DNA of 64,000 bases, from the NCBI RefSeq assembly GCF_017916325.1, contig NC_090170.1, forward strand, positions 1,568,501 through 1,632,500. The letters are read 5' to 3'. This document shows positions 59,863-64,000 of the stretch, piece after piece (position 1 is the first letter of the stretch; every line of letters begins with the position of its first letter). The notes below the pieces were generated by a model that was given only the letters and a program-made list of their open reading frames with translations, did not search any database and was not told where the DNA came from. The stretch is from Leishmania martiniquensis (taxonomy: Eukaryota; Euglenozoa; Kinetoplastea; Trypanosomatida; Trypanosomatidae). The position numbers and the translations under genes are program-made.

Positions 59863-60736
59863 CTCCCTCTTTTTTTTTGAAGGCGATGGGTGCATTTTTC
59901 TCGATCTACTGCTTGTGGGAGCGATGGAAGCTGTGCATTGGCTTTGCCGGGCCCCTCTCCTCTTCCGGGTAGTATCTCCATCCACGGACACGCGAAGGGG
60001 CACGTCTGTCTTTAGCCGCTACTATGGAGTAGCCGCAAGGGCTATCACGGAATGTGGGCCGATTCGTGTTGTGCGTGCGTTTGCGTGTGCGCTTGTGTAT
60101 TGTCCGAGGCGGCGGTGCCGCGTGCGCAACCACCGAAGGCATGCGTGCGAACCTTTCTCGAGCTTCTTCGTGCGCTGAGCATCTGCGTGTTGCGTGGGGT
60201 CTCGTGACGCGCCGTGGGTGTCGAGGGTGAGAGACCCCACGCACTCGATGAGGCCCATACAGCCGCTTACTTTGCCGAATGCGATTTAGGGACGATGCCA
60301 TGCTGGTTGCCGGTCTGCCAAGGAAAGTGATGGCCTTTGTGCGATAGCAAACCCGTGTGCCAACGCCCCGACCCAACGAGGCCTCTCCGCGTCTGAGAGG
60401 AGGAGAAGGGGAAGTGGGAAGTGTAGTGCCGTCACAGACGCAGAGAGGACTCACTGACGTATGATGGCGGAGGAATCACACGATTTCACTCTTTTTTTTT
60501 TCTCTGCCGTCGCGCATCACACGAGCTTCTCGACGCGCAGCGACGTTGTCCGTGATGGCGTACGTGGTGTGCGTGCCAATGACTTACTTCTCTTTCTGCC
60601 TTGTTTCTTCTTGTTGGATGAACACACCCACCTTCACACTCGCGGGCCTCTCTCCTCATGGCTCATCACAGCAACTTAATCTTCACCCTGAGACAGGCCT
60701 GAAACGGTGTAGACCGAGCCGTTCAGAGCGACGGCC
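59863..60736 (+). other. Intergenic region with a strong inverted repeat; no gene seen
   Basis: About 870 nt. The stretch 60010-60440 is GC-rich and less pyrimidine-biased than other spacers and carries the inverted repeat at 60191-60243. It could be a degenerate retroposon (SIDER-like) or a structured 3' UTR element. A pyrimidine-rich tract at 60630-60656 and the AG at 60670-60671 are the likely acceptor for the next gene; no ATG lies between this AG and 60737. Confidence 0.55.
60191..60243. repeat. Perfect 13-bp inverted repeat with 27-nt loop
   Basis: TGCGTGGGGTCTC at 60191-60203 pairs with GAGACCCCACGCA at 60231-60243 without mismatch. The loop is 60204-60230. Confidence 0.85.
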
Positions 60737-61405
60737 ATGCTACCTCTGGCAAAGAACGAGGAGGCACTGACGGCGGCATCGGCATCTTGCGCACAGGCGC
60801 AGTCAACGGAAACGCCCAAGGCCACCTGCATCGCCTCCTCATCACCGACGATGACGGCAACAGTATCGCCAAGGGCAGGCTCGGCTAGCGACTCAGGAAT
60901 ATGTGCGGGGGCCACGGCGCCACGCAAAACGCGCCCCCTGAAAGATGTCGAGGCCGAGGAGAGCCGTCACATCTATGAAACTCTCTACGCGTCGCTCGAT
61001 GGCGCTGCTGACGCGGCCATTCGAGATGAGCTCTCCGTCGGTGACACCGTACGCTTCGCGCACGAAGCCAAAGGGGAGTTCACTAGGGCTACGGCGGTGC
61101 CGCTTGGCGAAAAGGCGAAGCGATGCACTGAGCTTCTGCACAGGCTCTCAGGGGGGAATCAGCAGGTTGCCTACGTGTTCATTGTGTTCAGCGTGCTCAT
61201 GCTGACGATGCCAGTGGCCGCTCTTCTCATCGGCATGCAGGTGATAGCACCGTGGCTTGGTGCGGACCCGACGTTCTGTGGCGGTGGTCTGGCGGTGTTC
61301 GCAGCAATGCTTGTGATGGGCTCATATGTGGTGTACGCCATGATGGAGGATGCGGAGCGCGGCCGGCAAAGCCCAGGTAAGGGGGAGAGCAAAAAAGCGC
61401 GGTGA
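60737..61405 (+). CDS. VMA21: VMA21-like V-ATPase assembly factor, two-span membrane protein
   Basis: A 222-residue protein with two C-terminal membrane spans, about 144-170 (VAYVFIVFSVLMLTMPVAAL onward) and 182-203. The first span has the VMA21 pattern F-x-x-L-M-x-x-x-P, and the second is followed by a short charged tail. The last four residues are KKAR, a dilysine ER-retrieval signal of the same kind as the KKxx end of yeast Vma21. Vma21 escorts assembly of the V-ATPase Vo sector in the ER. The N-terminal 140 residues, Ala/Ser/Thr-rich then charged, are much longer than in yeast or human VMA21 (about 77-101 residues in all). The first ATG after the acceptor AG is used. The family call is by topology and motif. 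Confidence 0.75.
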   Translation: MLPLAKNEEALTAASASCAQAQSTETPKATCIASSSPTMTATVSPRAGSASDSGICAGATAPRKTRPLKDVEAEESRHIYETLYASLDGAADAAIRDELSVGDTVRFAHEAKGEFTRATAVPLGEKAKRCTELLHRLSGGNQQVAYVFIVFSVLMLTMPVAALLIGMQVIAPWLGADPTFCGGGLAVFAAMLVMGSYVVYAMMEDAERGRQSPGKGESKKAR

Positions 61406-62447
61406 TACCCCTTCTTCTCCCTTCATGGCGGTGACCGAAAGCTGTGCGTTTTCGGGTTTCTGTTTTTTTTTCTTTGTGATCGATGCGACTCGCCGGAAAC
61501 GACCGTGGTGGCCACGCTGTGAGCAGTTGGAAGGATTGTCGGCCACGTGTACGTCGACGTGCGTGCCTGTGTGTGCGTGCGAGACTTTAGATGCGATCGA
61601 GCAAAAGGAAAAAGAGGGAGAGAAACGTGGAAGCTCAACAGGAACAATCTTTGGTGGTGGTCATGCACTGGGCAGTGAGATGGGGTTCACAATCAATAAA
61701 AATGCGCGGAAGCAGCGCCCATACGACGCTGTTCTACGCGTTGGGGAGGGAGTGCGTGACGAAGCAGGCAATGCTTGTGGTGCTACTCGAGCGGTGCGTC
61801 GCGATTTCACTGTCGCTCTTCTGAGTACCTCGCCGTGAAGGGTGTAGCACGTGCCGCTGCCTCCGAGGTGACAGCCTGCCGTGTTCGATCCTGGAACGGA
61901 GCGCTGCCAGAAAGGCTCCGACACGGCCCTTTGCTTTGGCCTTTTTGTGGCCTAACCTCCCCTCCCCCCTCTCTCGAGTCTTCGGCCTTCCTTTTCTGTT
62001 GCGAGATTGCCCACAACTTGGCGACACCTCTTTAGCTTTGCGTTTGCTCACTCTTCTGACCCCGAATCATCCGCTACGGCGTGTCTGGGTGTGCTTCAGC
62101 TCCGTCAGTTTTCTATAGACCCCTCGTCTGGTCTTCCTTTCTCCGATTCGTACGATTTGGCGCCTCTTTCAGCGGGTCGCTGCCTCACTACCGACACTTT
62201 CGACCCTCCCTTCTGGCCTTGAACGCGCTCTCCTCCACGCAAGGCGCAATCGTCAAGACCTCAGGCCTGCGACACACCTCGAGCAAATTCCGCAGCTGAA
62301 CGCCCTCACCAATACCGATAGACGCACAGCGCGTTCGAAGCCAAAGCCGCCGCAGCAACGAGACGATTATCAAACAAAAGAACATACAAAAAAACCCTAT
62401 CGGCCTCAGCAAACGTACGTCTAAGCGAGGCGGCAGCGGGAGGAAAG
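61406..62447 (+). other. Intergenic region ending in a 200-nt ATG-free leader
   Basis: About 1 kb of UTR/spacer. Pyrimidine-rich sequence at 62100-62235 ends at CACGCAAG (AG near 62241-62242). From there to 62447 the DNA turns A-rich and has no ATG, as expected for a 5' UTR. Confidence 0.55.
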
Positions 62448-62624
62448 ATGGTCTCTAATAGCGTTGCGTACGGAATCTCCGTCTGCGCGTGGGTGGGAGC
62501 AGCCCTTCTCTTCATGGGCTTTTGCCTCGTCTTTCCAGCAATTGCGGATCGTTGCTGCTATTCACGTGTGCGCACCGAGAGCGCAGGTGAGCAGTACAAA
62601 GCCTATGGGACCGAGCTTGGATAA
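62448..62624 (+). CDS. Small single-span membrane protein, 58 aa, hypothetical
   Basis: A 58-residue open frame. The first ATG after a strong pyrimidine tract and an ATG-free, A-rich ~200-nt leader starts it. Residues about 5-34 are hydrophobic (YGISVCAWVGAALLFMGFCL onward) and would form one transmembrane span or a signal anchor. The remaining 24 residues are polar and basic, with vicinal cysteines (RCCYSRVR) just after the span, a place where palmitoylation is common. I do not recognise a family. The leader structure and membrane topology argue for a real gene; the small size argues for caution. The sequence downstream is ordinary 3' UTR-like DNA. Confidence 0.5.
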   Translation: MVSNSVAYGISVCAWVGAALLFMGFCLVFPAIADRCCYSRVRTESAGEQYKAYGTELG

Positions 62625-64000
62625 GCGACTGTGGAAAAGCACGGAGCGCAAGCAAGGAGTAGGACACTCGCTTCCTCACTCTATGGTGATGTGCGTGTGA
62701 ATGCGTGGGCTCGCATCGCCGCCTCAGCGCTTGCTGAGACCTTGTGTTGCCTTGGGTGGGCTCAATCTGTGTTTGTGTGTGTGTATGTGTATGTTGCCTG
62801 TTTTATGGACATGAGAGACGCGTGCGGGGGACTGTTATCGGTTGCGTTCCTTCGCTGGCGTCTCTCCTTGAGAATTTCTCACCTTCACGGCCCCCCTTCC
62901 CTCTCCCCTCTCCGTGACGGCAGAGGCGCGCAGTTGTGCCTGCCTTTCTCTTGGTGCCTCCTCTGGTGCAGGTGCGCGGTAACGCTCACAGAACGTCAAC
63001 CACACCTGCCTCGCCTCCATTCCTCTCGGGGTGCCCCCGCAGAGACGTCCTCCCATTTCCTTTCTTTGCCTGTGTGTCCTGCGTCCGCTGTAGGAGCCGA
63101 CTACCATGACTTCGTCTTTTCTTCTCTTCGCCCCCTTTTCCCGTTTCTACGTAGGCCCTAGCAGTAGTGGTGACCGATGGCGATGCGCTGCTGAGTGTGC
63201 ACAAATCTGCAGTCTCGTGGGCCTTGACGCAGCGGTGCAACACAACATTTCTTACTTTCCCTTCTTACTGTCATAGGCGCACAATGACGCCTCCGTCTCT
63301 GCAGCGCGCACGTACTGCAGGTGATTCGGAACGCGCCCACATATAGGGAACATATTTCACATAAAAGTAACGGCGCGGCGGCCAGCTGCGCCGGATGCCG
63401 CTTCCCCCGTCCCCCAGTCACATCGCGGGACTTCAAACCCTATATGGTGGAGATGCTGCGCTGTGCGGGCTTTACGGGATGCTTGACTACTCGGAGATCC
63501 CCTCTGATGACAAGAGTCCAGGTCGTGCTGCGCCACACCCTCTTTTTCTTCCAAGCACTTCTCAACCTCTCTGCAGATACCTCAATACATGTGTGCTGAT
63601 ACGAATGTGTGTCTCTGCTACAGCGTGCTACGCACACACACACACAGACACACGGCCTCTGGCGCTTTGAGCTTAAGGATGGGAGGTGGGCAACCGAGGC
63701 TAAGGGATGTGTACGATTGAAGGCATCAACGTGAGAAAGAGGCAAGGCTCTTAGCGCATATGTATGCAGACATCTTCTATTACAAGCTATGCGGAAAGGA
63801 GCTGTGTCGGTCAAGTGCTAGCGAGGAGGTGACAGGCTTGATAGAGGGTGTGTGTTGAGAAACAGGAAAGCGCGTGCGCGGCATGAGCAGGCGATGGCTC
63901 TAGCGCGCGGGCGGTAAGCCAGGGCATGCGATGGACATCCTAACGTCTTGGGGTGTGCGCGTTTCTCGTTTAGCTGACAGAACGGTGTGTCCCCTCCCCA
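62625..64000 (+). other. Downstream region, no gene seen
   Basis: About 1.4 kb to the window end. It holds TG/CA-rich tracts and open frames of up to 176 codons (62631-63161) with low-complexity Arg/Ser/Leu composition that I do not trust. A gene starting past 64000 is likely. Confidence 0.55.

Noticed and set aside
61878..61895. Sequence resembling a tRNA B box (TGTTCGATCCTGG)
   Set aside because: No A box at the right distance and no cloverleaf can be drawn around it.
62631..63161. 176-codon plus-strand frame near the right end
   Set aside because: Arg/Ser/Leu/Pro composition with CA/TG-repeat-derived residues and no trans-splicing signal right before it; probably 3' UTR.
63395..63670. 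91-codon plus-strand frame
   Set aside because: Its last third is encoded by a CA repeat and nothing supports the start.

Overview
The window looks like nuclear DNA of a Leishmania-type trypanosomatid (Leishmania or a close Leishmaniinae relative). The grounds are: (i) every convincing gene is intronless and on the + strand, with 0.6-7 kb of pyrimidine-rich, microsatellite-laden DNA between genes, as in one polycistronic transcription unit; (ii) most starts follow a polypyrimidine tract and an AG, the signal for spliced-leader trans-splicing; (iii) coding regions are GC-rich; (iv) the content includes a kinetoplastid-only kinetochore kinase. There is no strand switch, rRNA, tRNA, CRISPR or intact transposon that I can see. 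From memory, T. brucei chromosome 9 carries PABP2 and KKT3 close together, so this should be the syntenic block (Leishmania chromosome 35); I cannot check that here.

Layout. 0-10 kb: BEM46/ABHD13-type serine hydrolase, DDX55/Spb4-type ribosome-biogenesis helicase, a divergent J-domain protein, and a 113-residue unknown protein. 11-24 kb: KKT3-like kinase, a RIIa/EF-hand radial-spoke-type protein, an Acl4-like TPR chaperone, and a large protein with three C-T-F-x-P motifs. 24-36 kb: SF3b10/SF3B5, an SseB-like probable mitochondrial protein, an HDDC2-type HD phosphohydrolase, a KICS2 (C12orf66)-like protein, and a basic low-complexity protein. 38-40 kb: poly(A)-binding protein (probably PABP2), followed by about 7 kb without a convincing gene. 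47-64 kb: a REEP/TB2-DP1-like membrane protein, HBS1-like GTPase, a UPF0652/DUF2009 protein, a Pol III subunit RPC4-like protein, BBS1, a VMA21-like protein, and a 58-residue single-span membrane protein.

The genes do not form one pathway, as expected for trypanosomatid units where expression is set after transcription. Themes recur: RNA metabolism (helicase, SF3b10, PABP, HBS1, RPC4), ribosome assembly (Spb4, Acl4), flagellum/cilium (RIIa/EF-hand protein, BBS1), membrane traffic (REEP-like, VMA21-like) and chromosome segregation (KKT3).

The observations I rate highest are: the KKT3-like kinase; a very A-rich tract inside an 800-nt ATG-free leader upstream of PABP, which suggests autoregulation; the 7-kb gene-free stretch after PABP; the 58-residue membrane protein behind an ATG-free leader; and a perfect 13-bp inverted repeat at 60191-60243. 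Functional names rest on motifs recognised by eye, not on database searches.
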